64,000 nucleotides of DNA. Origin: Candidatus Jettenia caeni (GTDB lineage Bacteria; Planctomycetota; Brocadiia; Brocadiales; Brocadiaceae). The stretch covers positions 930,001-994,000 of the forward strand of contig BAFH01000004.1 of the NCBI GenBank assembly GCA_000296795.1, written 5' to 3'. The translations under genes were made by a program, and so were the position numbers. Position 1 is the stretch's first letter. Each line of letters starts with the position of its first letter. Below, in pieces: positions 9,286-17,504 of this stretch. The notes beneath the pieces are model-generated. The model ran no database searches and was not told the DNA's origin. It saw nothing but the letters and a program-made list of their open reading frames with translations.

Positions 9286-10248
9286 TTGTCTGAGAAATCC
9301 GTAACAGAATTAGAGAATTTGATACTGGAGATTGAGCATCGTATAGAAGATTTAGAAACCGCTTCCTCACAAGATAACGTTAATAGGATAACAGAGATAG
9401 AATATTTGAAGGAGAGAAAAGAGAGGCTTCAGATAAAGCTATATTCTCAATTAACTCCATACGATGTAGTCAAGATAGCGAGGCATCCCCTGCGTCCGCT
9501 TTCAGCGGATTACATAAATCTTATCGCTGAGGACTTTGTTGAACTTCATGGAGACAGGTGTTTCGGAGACGATAAAGCAATTATTTGTGGTTTAGGAAAA
9601 ATCGGACAGGAGAGGCTTTTAATAATCGGACAGCAAAAGGGAAAGAGTACAAAGGAACGCATCGCTTGTAATTTCGGTATGCCAAACCCCGAAGGATACA
9701 GAAAGGCGCTGCAAAAAATGATGCTCGCAGAAAAGTTCCATTTACCCATTGTTACACTCATCGATACACCAGGCGCCAATCCAGACATCGGAGCGGAAGA
9801 ACGAGGCCAGGCACACGCCATTGCAGAAAACATCTATGAGATGAGCAGACTGAAGACTCCAATTATCAATATCGTCATAGGAGAGGGGGGAAGCGGCGGT
9901 GCCTTAGGTATTGGCATCGGTGACAAATTTTCCATCCTTGAATACGCCTATTATTCTGTAATTTCGCCTGAGGGTTGCGCTGCAATATTGTGGAAAAATA
10001 GCGAAAATGCATCCGAAGCAGCAAAATCTTTGCAGCTTACAGCAAAAGATTTATTAAAATTAGGTATTGTGGATGAAATTATCCCGGAACCCCTTGGAGC
10101 AGCGCATAAGGACCCCAAAACAATGGCACATATATTAAAATCACATATAATTAAATATTTAGAAGAGTTAAAGGGTATTCCCATTATCAAACTTGTGGAA
10201 AACCGATATAATCGGTACAGAATGATAGGTAAATATTTGGAAGGCTAA
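9286..10248 (+). CDS. accA: Acetyl-CoA carboxylase carboxyltransferase subunit alpha
   Basis: Transfers carboxyl from carboxybiotin to acetyl-CoA, the first step of fatty acid synthesis. I place the start at TTG 9286: a strong ribosome binding site (AGAGAGGAG, 9272-9280) lies five bases before it, and the resulting 320 residues match the usual ~319. The in-frame ATG at 9208 has no such site and adds 26 unaligned residues. The N-terminal coiled coil (LENLILEIEHRIEDLE) is typical of AccA. The crotonase-fold core has GDRCFGDD, IDTPGANPDIGAEERGQA and the oxyanion loop GEGGSGGALGI. It is a single gene, divergent from tyrA and convergent with korB; accB, accC and accD are not in the window. Confidence 0.94.
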   Translation: MSEKSVTELENLILEIEHRIEDLETASSQDNVNRITEIEYLKERKERLQIKLYSQLTPYDVVKIARHPLRPLSADYINLIAEDFVELHGDRCFGDDKAIICGLGKIGQERLLIIGQQKGKSTKERIACNFGMPNPEGYRKALQKMMLAEKFHLPIVTLIDTPGANPDIGAEERGQAHAIAENIYEMSRLKTPIINIVIGEGGSGGALGIGIGDKFSILEYAYYSVISPEGCAAILWKNSENASEAAKSLQLTAKDLLKLGIVDEIIPEPLGAAHKDPKTMAHILKSHIIKYLEELKGIPIIKLVENRYNRYRMIGKYLEG

Positions 10249-10295
10249 ACTTATTAGCCTTTGCAGAAATCATAATCTCTCAGGTGAACTCAATA

Positions 10296-11042
10296 TTAAA
10301 AATTGCTTTTTATAATTCCGATTTCATCCTGAGCTAGTTCTTCTGTGTAGTCATTGATTTTATAAAGTTCCTTGTAATGCATAAGCATTTCGTTGGAATT
10401 CTTATAACCCAGACGACGGCCGTAATTAACAATGCACATAGTTCTTACTTCCACAAAGGAAAAGCCGTTAAATTTTAACGCCTCTTTAATGCATTTTTTC
10501 ATATGATTTAGATGGTACGCTGAAGTCCGGGCAAAGTAGCAGTTATGATGTTTAAATAAAAACTGCACATCGGTTGGATAGTCTGGATTACCATCAGGCG
10601 TGGTCAGGGTCTTCGTATTGTGAGGTGTGATAGGAGAAGCCTGGCCACCTGTCATAGCATAAATTTCATTGGCATAACATACCACAGTAATATTTGTTTT
10701 TCTCCGTATTGCATGGAGTAAATGATTAGCTCCAATACCAAGCAAATCACCGTCTCCACTCACCACAACAACATGAAGGGCATCATTTGCATATTTGATA
10801 CCTTCAGCTACCGGTATCGCTCTGCCATGAGCTGTATGGACTGAATCAAGATTAAAGAAACCGGCGCTTCTGCCTGCACATCCAATTCCGGAAATAACTA
10901 CCGTGCCATCCTTCGGCAGGTCAAGTTCATCAAAAGCCTGACATATCGTTTTCAGGACAATGCCATTCCCACACCCTGGACACCAGGGTGTGGGTAACAA
11001 GTCAAGTTTCAAATAACGTTTAAAACCGCTCTCTTTATCCAT
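10296..11042 (-). CDS. korB: 2-oxoacid:ferredoxin oxidoreductase subunit beta (KorB-like)
   Basis: 248 residues. Thiamine diphosphate-binding subunit: WCPGCGNG near residues 20-27, the GIGCAGR loop, and the TPP/Mg motif GDGDLLGIG followed by the N of NEIYAMTGGQ. With KorA it interconverts 2-oxoglutarate plus CoA with succinyl-CoA plus CO2, moving electrons through ferredoxin. The 2-oxoglutarate assignment comes from the neighbouring sucCD and citrate synthase genes; the fold alone fits other 2-oxoacids. It closes the minus-strand group, 67 bases after korA, and no gamma subunit gene follows. Confidence 0.88.
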   Translation of the reverse strand: MDKESGFKRYLKLDLLPTPWCPGCGNGIVLKTICQAFDELDLPKDGTVVISGIGCAGRSAGFFNLDSVHTAHGRAIPVAEGIKYANDALHVVVVSGDGDLLGIGANHLLHAIRRKTNITVVCYANEIYAMTGGQASPITPHNTKTLTTPDGNPDYPTDVQFLFKHHNCYFARTSAYHLNHMKKCIKEALKFNGFSFVEVRTMCIVNYGRRLGYKNSNEMLMHYKELYKINDYTEELAQDEIGIIKSNF

Positions 11043-11109
11043 TCCTCTTTCTCTCTACGGATTTATCTTTTCTTCCGCTTCTTATGAACAATAAGCCCTG
11101 CTGATTTTT

Positions 11110-12144
11110 TTATTCCTCATTTCTCTCTATCGTTTTTTTCCCTATTTTTTGTTTTATTTCATGTAAATCAATACGGCCACCCAAAATTGGTATAAACTCT
11201 ATCTCACGATGCAATATACATTCAATCTCACGAACATAGTGTCCTGTATTCATTTCCATAACAAGGATACGCTTATACCTGGATGCGATTATTTTGATTT
11301 CTTCGACCACCGGGAACATTCGTATCGGTCTATACAGCGCAAAATCATTCTTAAAATAATAAGCTACCCTGGAGAGCGCCCCGTATGATATGAGGAGTGT
11401 ATCGGTATCTTTACCACATTCCAGATACTCGTAGCAATTGTATCGCTGAGCCACCAGTTGCTGCTTTTCATATAAATGAGTAATAAGCCTCCTGTAGTTA
11501 TCAACATCGGATGTCCTTGGCACAGACCCTTCGTGGGATAGTCCTGTAAAATGCCGGTTGCCCTTACCTAATGGCGGACGGCTGCGATTCTTAATCTCAA
11601 AATCTCTGTGAGGTATAATAGTCTCATAGAGATGACTAATATATCCATCACTGAGGAGGATAACAGGACTCATGGATTCCTCTGCCGCATTAAATGCCAT
11701 AATGGTATATGCATACAGTTCTGAGACGGAATTGGGATAGAATACGATAGGGAAGTAATCCCCATGACTGCCATGAATGCATTGTATAACATCTCCTTGT
11801 GCAGGCAAAGTAGGCATGCCCGTACTCGGACCCACCCTTTGAACATTTACAATAACAAGTGGTATCTCCATCATATGGGCTAACCCTATACTCTCCTGCA
11901 TAAGAGAAAACCCTGGTCCTGAGGTAGCTGTCATCGCTTTAAGCCCGGCCAAAGACGCGCCAATACTGGCATTAATCGAGGCAATCTCGTCCTCCATCTG
12001 CAGTACCTTGATGTGTTTCTTATTGACCAACTCATGGATAATTTCAGATGCAGGTGTTATAGGATAGCCTGCATAGAATTTCAATCCGGCAACTTCAGCC
12101 GCCATTACGATGGCTTGATTTCCCTGTACCAACTGTTTTTTCAT
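11110..12144 (-). CDS. korA: 2-oxoacid:ferredoxin oxidoreductase subunit alpha (KorA-like)
   Basis: 344 residues. Begins QGNQAIVMAAEVAGLKFYAGYPITPASEI, the signature of the alpha subunit of KorA/VorB-type enzymes (domains I and II), with the TSGPGFSLMQE loop near residue 85. There is no fused gamma domain. Its start lies inside korD: the two frames overlap by 50 bases, which points to coupled translation. See korB for the reaction. The complex seen here is A-B-D; the gamma (C) subunit may be elsewhere in the genome or not needed. Confidence 0.88.
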   Translation of the reverse strand: MKKQLVQGNQAIVMAAEVAGLKFYAGYPITPASEIIHELVNKKHIKVLQMEDEIASINASIGASLAGLKAMTATSGPGFSLMQESIGLAHMMEIPLVIVNVQRVGPSTGMPTLPAQGDVIQCIHGSHGDYFPIVFYPNSVSELYAYTIMAFNAAEESMSPVILLSDGYISHLYETIIPHRDFEIKNRSRPPLGKGNRHFTGLSHEGSVPRTSDVDNYRRLITHLYEKQQLVAQRYNCYEYLECGKDTDTLLISYGALSRVAYYFKNDFALYRPIRMFPVVEEIKIIASRYKRILVMEMNTGHYVREIECILHREIEFIPILGGRIDLHEIKQKIGKKTIERNEE

Positions 12145-12349
12145 CTACTTCCTCAATTTCAATAGCTATGTCCGGACAATACCGCTGGCACATCTTACAA
12201 GCAATGCACCTATGTAATTCCACAAGCTTTTGTTGCTGAATTTCCAGATTTTTCACAGGACAAAAATTAACACAAATACCGCAACGTTTACAGTATTCAT
12301 GATTGATATGGACAATCCCTTTTCGTTTTTGAATTTTCTCCCCAGTCAC
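12095..12349 (-). CDS. korD: 2x[4Fe-4S] ferredoxin subunit of the oxoacid oxidoreductase (KorD-like)
   Basis: 84 residues with two CxxCxxCxxxC(P) ferredoxin motifs: CKRCGICVNFCP (about 20-31) and CIACKMCQRYCP (about 48-59). The start is GTG at 12349, preceded by AGGAAGG ten bases upstream. It is the delta subunit that passes electrons between the TPP site and external ferredoxin. Its 3' end overlaps korA by 50 bases, so its last ~16 codons double as the korA start region in another frame. Confidence 0.88.
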   Translation of the reverse strand: MTGEKIQKRKGIVHINHEYCKRCGICVNFCPVKNLEIQQQKLVELHRCIACKMCQRYCPDIAIEIEEVDEKTVGTGKSSHRNGG

Positions 12350-12460
12350 TTCACCTTCCTACTTTCCCTTTAATAACTCATTCTCAGTTACCGCAAAAAC
12401 ATACAAAGCATCGTTTTCTATCATTATACCAGAAATCTCATAACTCATAGTCCATACCAT

Positions 12461-13333
12461 TCATAATAACATCATCTTTGCCACTGTTTCACCAATATGC
12501 GCAGGACTATCAACAATAGTAACACCGGCATTTCTCAATGCTTCAACTTTTGAAATAGCAGTGCCTTTATTCCCTGAAATGATAGCTCCGGCATGCCCCA
12601 TACGCTTACCATGGGGAGCCGTACTTCCTGCAATAAAACTAATAACCGGTTTTGTGATCTCCCGTCTTATGACCTCGGCAGCCTCCTCCTCTGCGCTTCC
12701 TCCGATTTCTCCGATTAATACAACAACTTCTGTTTCTTTATCCTCCTGAAATAACCTGAGTATGTCTACAAAGTCAGTACCCACAATCGGATCGCCTCCA
12801 ATTCCGATACAGGTAGACTGTCCCAGTCCTCTTTGAGTAAGCTGCCAGACAGCCTCATAAGTAAGAGTTCCACTCCGCGAGACAACTCCTACATGACCGG
12901 ATTTATGGATATATCCCGGCATAATACCAATCTTGCATGCATCAGGTGTAATAATACCAGGACAGTTTGGACCAATCAGACGTGTTTTTCTCTGTGAGAG
13001 ATATTTTTTAACTCTGATCATATCCAGGGTAGGAATACCTTCTGTAATACAAACAATCAACTCAATCCCCGCCTCAGAGGCCTCCATAATTGCATCTGCT
13101 GCGAAGGGTGCAGGCACATAGATTACAGAAGCATTTGCCCTGAAATCTATTGCAGCTTCACGTACACTATCAAAAACAGGAATGCCCAATTGTGTCGTGC
13201 CACCCTTACCCGGTGTAACACCTGCAATAAGTTTAGTACCATATTCCAACATTCGTTCAGCATGAAAACTTCCCGCATGCCCGGTTATACCCTGACATAT
13301 TACCCTTGTATTTTTATCTATTAATATACCCAT
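12461..13333 (-). CDS. sucD: Succinyl-CoA synthetase (ADP/GDP-forming) subunit alpha
   Basis: 290 residues, the normal length. CoA-binding Rossmann domain at the N-terminus ([11 protein letters not shown] near 14-24), [10 protein letters not shown] near the middle, and the phospho-histidine loop with the His of KRMGHAGAI. The enzyme makes ATP or GTP from succinyl-CoA, or runs in reverse to feed KorABD. It follows sucC by 32 bases; the next gene, korD, starts 111 bases on, so one transcript is likely. Confidence 0.95.
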   Translation of the reverse strand: MGILIDKNTRVICQGITGHAGSFHAERMLEYGTKLIAGVTPGKGGTTQLGIPVFDSVREAAIDFRANASVIYVPAPFAADAIMEASEAGIELIVCITEGIPTLDMIRVKKYLSQRKTRLIGPNCPGIITPDACKIGIMPGYIHKSGHVGVVSRSGTLTYEAVWQLTQRGLGQSTCIGIGGDPIVGTDFVDILRLFQEDKETEVVVLIGEIGGSAEEEAAEVIRREITKPVISFIAGSTAPHGKRMGHAGAIISGNKGTAISKVEALRNAGVTIVDSPAHIGETVAKMMLL

Positions 13334-13365
13334 TGTCTTTCTCTGCGCGTTTTGTGGCTAAGCTC

Positions 13366-14526
13366 CTATCTTGATACCTTCACTACCAAACTTGCAGCTT
13401 CTTTCATATCCTTTGCAGAGAGGATAGGTAAACCAGAATCATGAAGTATCTTTTTCGCTCTATCGACGTTCGTTCCTTCCAACCGCACAACCAGAGGTAT
13501 ATGGATCCCTACTTCTTTAACGGCTTGAATAATACCGGATGCAATGATATCACATTTCATAATCCCACCAAAAATATTGATCAAAATTGCTTTTACCTTA
13601 GAGTCAGACAGAATAATCTTAAACGCCTGGGTAACCTGTTCCAGGGAGGCATCACCACCAACATCCAAAAAATTGGCAGGCTCTCCGCCGTGGAACTTAA
13701 TGATATCCATCGTAGCCATAGCGAGACCTGCTCCATTTACAAGACATCCAATATTCCCATCAAGACTTATGTAACTAAGCTTGTATTTCCTAGCCAATGC
13801 TTCAGGAGGTGAAAGGTCTTGGGTTTGAATAAACTCTTGAAATTCAGGATGGCGGTAAAGAGCATTATCATCAACATCTATCTTTGCATCTAATGCACAT
13901 AGTTCTTCATCTCCCGTCACAACCAAAGGATTAATTTCTACTAATGAACAATCATTTTTCACAAAAACATGAAACAGATTGGTAATAAGATTATTAAATT
14001 TTATGGAGAGCGCCCCTGATATATCCAGCCTGGATGCAATACAACGCAATTGAAATGAAAGTATTCCTAAAAACACATCAATAGGTTCTTTCACAATTTT
14101 ATCAGGTGTCTTTTTGGCAATTTCTTCTATTTCTACCCCTCCTTCAGAACTAACAATCAAGATGGGTGTACAAAGTGCGCGATCGATAGTTATGGCAAGG
14201 TATAATTCCCTCTGAATTGAAAGTGCTTCTTCAACAAGGAGGTAGTTAACTTTAATACCTGTTTGGCCGGTCTGGTGTGTTGTAAGATAGGAGCCAAGCA
14301 TGCCTGCTGCACATGCCTGCGCTTCTTCAGGTGTATTAATGAACTGGATGCCGCCGCCCTTCCCCCTGCCGCCAGCGAGAACTTGCGCCTTTAAGACACA
14401 ACGGTTACAACCAATTTCCCGGAATACTTTTGATGCATCATTACCGGAAGATATGGCTTTACCACGAGGAACGTAAATGCCATACATTTTAAGGATATTT
14501 TTTGATTGAAACTCATATAGCTTCAA
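13366..14526 (-). CDS. sucC: Succinyl-CoA synthetase subunit beta
   Basis: 386 residues, the normal length. ATP-grasp domain at the N-terminus ([30 protein letters not shown] at about 42-56) and the CoA-ligase domain with [15 protein letters not shown] and the [10 protein letters not shown] stretch. It binds succinate and the nucleotide. It follows the Re-citrate synthase candidate by 11 bases and precedes sucD by 32, so the three are co-transcribed. Confidence 0.95.
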   Translation of the reverse strand: MKLYEFQSKNILKMYGIYVPRGKAISSGNDASKVFREIGCNRCVLKAQVLAGGRGKGGGIQFINTPEEAQACAAGMLGSYLTTHQTGQTGIKVNYLLVEEALSIQRELYLAITIDRALCTPILIVSSEGGVEIEEIAKKTPDKIVKEPIDVFLGILSFQLRCIASRLDISGALSIKFNNLITNLFHVFVKNDCSLVEINPLVVTGDEELCALDAKIDVDDNALYRHPEFQEFIQTQDLSPPEALARKYKLSYISLDGNIGCLVNGAGLAMATMDIIKFHGGEPANFLDVGGDASLEQVTQAFKIILSDSKVKAILINIFGGIMKCDIIASGIIQAVKEVGIHIPLVVRLEGTNVDRAKKILHDSGLPILSAKDMKEAASLVVKVSR

Positions 14527-14537
14527 AGATGGTTATT

Positions 14538-15920
14538 TTATACTATATCTGGTTTGATAATGCCCTGGAGATGGATGCGCACTTGATCTACCATCTCTCC
14601 ATCAGAAATGGAAATGATACGTCCTTCAACGTATTGCTTATCCACCCATTCTTTTATCCTGGTAACCCCCTCGTGATTTTTAGGAATTTGCTTATCTCCT
14701 TCCAATCCGAAAAAGATATTAATCCATTGAGCAATCCCGGCTGCACCGGATTTATCGGTAACGGAAACACCGATAGGCCTGTTTAAAAGCTTTTTTGTAT
14801 CAAAGATATTGTATATTTCTTCATTTTTCAATAATCCATCCGAATGGATACCTGCACGGGTAATATTGAACTCTGAACCTACAAAAGGCTGCGTTGGGGG
14901 AATTGCATATCCGATCTCATTTCTGTAATAATCGGCAATTTCTGTAATTACCGTGGTATCGATGAGTTCATCGTTACCCCGTAAGGCGAGATATTCAATT
15001 ACCAGGGCCTCTATAGGTGTATTTCCGGTACGTTCTCCCAAACCCAATAAGGTACCATTGATTCCACTGCATCCATAAAGCCAGGCAGAGGTGGCATTGC
15101 TTACCGCCAGGTAAAAGTCATTATGGCCATGCCATTCCAGATACTCTGAGGGAACACCCGCAAAGTGGTTAAGTCCATAGATAATACCTGGTACGCTGCG
15201 GGGCAATGCAGCCCCGGGATAACTAACGCCCATTCCCATAGTATCACATGCACGAATTTTTATAGGAATTTTACTTTCCTTTGATAATTTCATAAGTTCC
15301 TTAGCAAAGGGAACGACAAAACCATAGAAGTCGGATCTGGTAATATCTTCAAAGTGGCACCGAGGGGCAATCCCCTCATCCAGAGCAGCCCGTATAATAT
15401 CCAGGTACATCTCCAGCGCCTGCTTTCTATTTTTATTTAACTTTAAATAGATATGATAATCTGAAGAAGAGCATAAAATACCGGTTTCTTTGAGCCCCAT
15501 TTCCTTAACTAATTTGAAGTCACTCTTTACAGCCCTAATCCATCCCGTAACTTCCGGATATTTATAACCCTTTTCCAGGCATTTTCTTACCGCTTCCTGA
15601 TCCTTTGCATTATACAGGAAAAATTCACACTGGCGGATAAGACCGCTTTTACCACCCAATTTGTGAATCAAGTCAAAGAGATCCACAATTTGTTTAACGG
15701 TATAGGGTGGCCGGGATTGTTGCCCATCTCTAAAGGTCGTATCCGTAATCCATATCTCATCAGGCATATTCATCGGGTTGAGCCGGTAATTAAACGGTAT
15801 CTTGGGAATTTTATCGTAGGGAAATACATCTCGAAAGAGATTCGGTTCTGTCGAATCTTGCAATTGAAAAATATACTCTTCGGGTTCTAATGTTTTGCGG
15901 AATTTATTAAATCGAAGCAT
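14538..15920 (-). CDS. HMGL-family acyltransferase, candidate Re-citrate synthase
   Basis: 460 residues of the homocitrate/isopropylmalate synthase superfamily: metal-binding ITDTTFRDGQQ at about 57-67, the H264/H266 metal ligands in WHGHND, ACDTMGMG near 224-231 and GLGERTGNTPIEALV near 290. There is no C-terminal LeuA allosteric domain and no leucine or lysine genes nearby. It leads a run with sucC (11 bases away), sucD and korDAB, which argues for citrate synthesis from oxaloacetate and acetyl-CoA by the Re-face enzyme known from Clostridium kluyveri and proposed for anammox bacteria, which lack the ordinary Si enzyme. The family call is firm; the substrate is inferred from context. Confidence 0.75.
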   Translation of the reverse strand: MLRFNKFRKTLEPEEYIFQLQDSTEPNLFRDVFPYDKIPKIPFNYRLNPMNMPDEIWITDTTFRDGQQSRPPYTVKQIVDLFDLIHKLGGKSGLIRQCEFFLYNAKDQEAVRKCLEKGYKYPEVTGWIRAVKSDFKLVKEMGLKETGILCSSSDYHIYLKLNKNRKQALEMYLDIIRAALDEGIAPRCHFEDITRSDFYGFVVPFAKELMKLSKESKIPIKIRACDTMGMGVSYPGAALPRSVPGIIYGLNHFAGVPSEYLEWHGHNDFYLAVSNATSAWLYGCSGINGTLLGLGERTGNTPIEALVIEYLALRGNDELIDTTVITEIADYYRNEIGYAIPPTQPFVGSEFNITRAGIHSDGLLKNEEIYNIFDTKKLLNRPIGVSVTDKSGAAGIAQWINIFFGLEGDKQIPKNHEGVTRIKEWVDKQYVEGRIISISDGEMVDQVRIHLQGIIKPDIV

Positions 15921-16304
15921 CTACAATTTCCCTTAATAAATATTTTTAAAAATAGAGAAAGACTTCATGGATGGGCTAAACTTCAAATTTTAAATACAAC
16001 ATTTTTACAAGTCAAGTGAAATGATAGAAAATTCGAGAAATATTCTTTTTAAATTTTCCCAGGAGGTTATGGCAGATTGACATTATTGGGAAAAATTAGG
16101 ATACTATTGCGATTCAATGCTTAAGGAACCAAGCAAGTGTTTTTAAGCTTACCTTTTAAATCTCTTCTTTGAATAAAATTTTAAATTTATGGAACCAAAT
16201 AGCTAAATTATTGTTTCCTACTATCTAGAAATTTCAATTCTATAGTATTATTTTCTTATTCGGTAAAATATTTTATCCAGGTTTATTGAGTTAAGGAGGG
16301 GTAT
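15921..16304. other. Intergenic region between divergent genes
   Basis: 384 AT-rich bases between the Re-citrate synthase candidate (minus) and the YceI gene (plus). It must hold the promoters of both. I see no clear sigma-70 box, repeat or small gene in it; a good ribosome binding site (AAGGAGGGG) ends it before the YceI start. Confidence 0.5.
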
Positions 16305-16862
16305 ATGGTTTTACATGCTGGTAATTATCACTTGACACCAAGTTCAGGAAAATTATGCGTCTATACATTCAAAGAAGGATTCCTTAGTGCAGTAGCTCAC
16401 GACTTATTGATTGAGGTAACCGATTTTATTATTAACCTGAATATTCCTGCTTCTGGTTCGGCAAGTGTAGAGGCAGAAATAAAGGCAAATTCACTGAAAG
16501 TAATCTGTGCAATGAAAGACGGACAGCGCCAGCCAGACACATTAAAAGAAAAAGACAAAACAGATATTGAAGAGGCCACTCACAAGGATGTCCTCCATCC
16601 CACAAAATATCCTGCGATTAACTTCCGTTCTACAAGCATTACTCAAGAAAAAGAAGGTTGTTACCTCGTAAAGGGAGAATTAACCTTGCATGGAGCTACC
16701 CATCCTGTAGAGTTTAAAGCAAACACCACCACAGGGAAAGACTTAAAAGGCAAATTTACCATCTCTCAGAAGGATTACGGAATAAAGCCATACAAAGCTT
16801 TATTAGGAACTCTGAAGGTTAAAAACGAAATAGATATCACCTTCGATTTATCTTTAAGCTAA
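16305..16862 (+). CDS. YceI-family lipocalin-like protein
   Basis: 185 residues with the YceI pattern: an N-terminal Y-x-L-(T/D)-x-x-x-x strand, a central DVLHPTKYPAINFRST motif, then LTLHGATHPVEF and a closing FTISQKDYGIKP. YceI proteins form a barrel that binds an isoprenoid or similar lipid. No signal peptide is seen, so this copy is predicted to be cytoplasmic, unlike E. coli YceI. The start follows AAGGAGGGG by a few bases. It precedes the Rieske gene by 117 bases; a link to quinone handling for the bc complex is possible but unproven. Confidence 0.85.
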   Translation: MVLHAGNYHLTPSSGKLCVYTFKEGFLSAVAHDLLIEVTDFIINLNIPASGSASVEAEIKANSLKVICAMKDGQRQPDTLKEKDKTDIEEATHKDVLHPTKYPAINFRSTSITQEKEGCYLVKGELTLHGATHPVEFKANTTTGKDLKGKFTISQKDYGIKPYKALLGTLKVKNEIDITFDLSLS

Positions 16863-16979
16863 AAATTGACTTTATTTTTCAATAAAAAGCATATAAAATT
16901 TACATTTTAATTATCAAAATATCTGATGAAAGATAGAGGGTTCAGAATTTCTTATTAACAGGAGGAGAAAGGGATAACA

Positions 16980-17468
16980 GTGGAAAATAGTAGAAGAAAA
17001 TTCCTGAAAATTGCATCTCACACCTTAGGAGGTGCTTTAGCTGCAGGTATAGTGGCCCCATTAGTTGGATTGGCAGTACATCCTTTAATGAAGGAAACGG
17101 TGTACGGAACTGAGAATTTTATCAATCTTGGTTCCTTGGAAGATTTTCCCGTTGGTGTTCCTAAAAAAATGACCATTACATCCTCAAAAATGGATGCATG
17201 GAATATTTTTGAAGGGTTAGTTATGGGGTCTGTCTGGGTAATCAGACAAGAGGATAATTCATTCAACGTATTTTCCACAAACTGCCCGCATCTTGGTTGT
17301 GGAATAGACTGGGGACAGGAAGAAAATAAGTTTTTATGCCCGTGTCATGGCGGTGTATTTGATGTGGATGGCAAGACCCTCGCAGGCCCTTCCCCACGCG
17401 ACCTTTACGCATTTGAGACAAAGGTAGAAAACAATAACGTATTGGTGAATTATAAAAGGGTAATATAA
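16980..17468 (+). CDS. Rieske [2Fe-2S] protein of a cytochrome bc complex
   Basis: 162 residues from a GTG start at 16980, preceded by AGGAGGAG at about 16961-16968. Twin-arginine-like N-terminus SRRKFLK (4-10) followed by a hydrophobic anchor (about 17-33). Cluster motifs CPHLGC at 102-107 and CPCHGG at 120-125 give the two Cys and two His ligands and the disulfide pair. The protein takes electrons from quinol at the Qo site and hands them to the c-type haem domains. It lies 36 bases before the cytochrome b-c fusion, so together they form a two-gene complex. Confidence 0.95.
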   Translation: MENSRRKFLKIASHTLGGALAAGIVAPLVGLAVHPLMKETVYGTENFINLGSLEDFPVGVPKKMTITSSKMDAWNIFEGLVMGSVWVIRQEDNSFNVFSTNCPHLGCGIDWGQEENKFLCPCHGGVFDVDGKTLAGPSPRDLYAFETKVENNNVLVNYKRVI

Positions 17469-17504
17469 CTATCAGGATATTTTTTTTCTAAGGTGATTTA
17501 ATCA

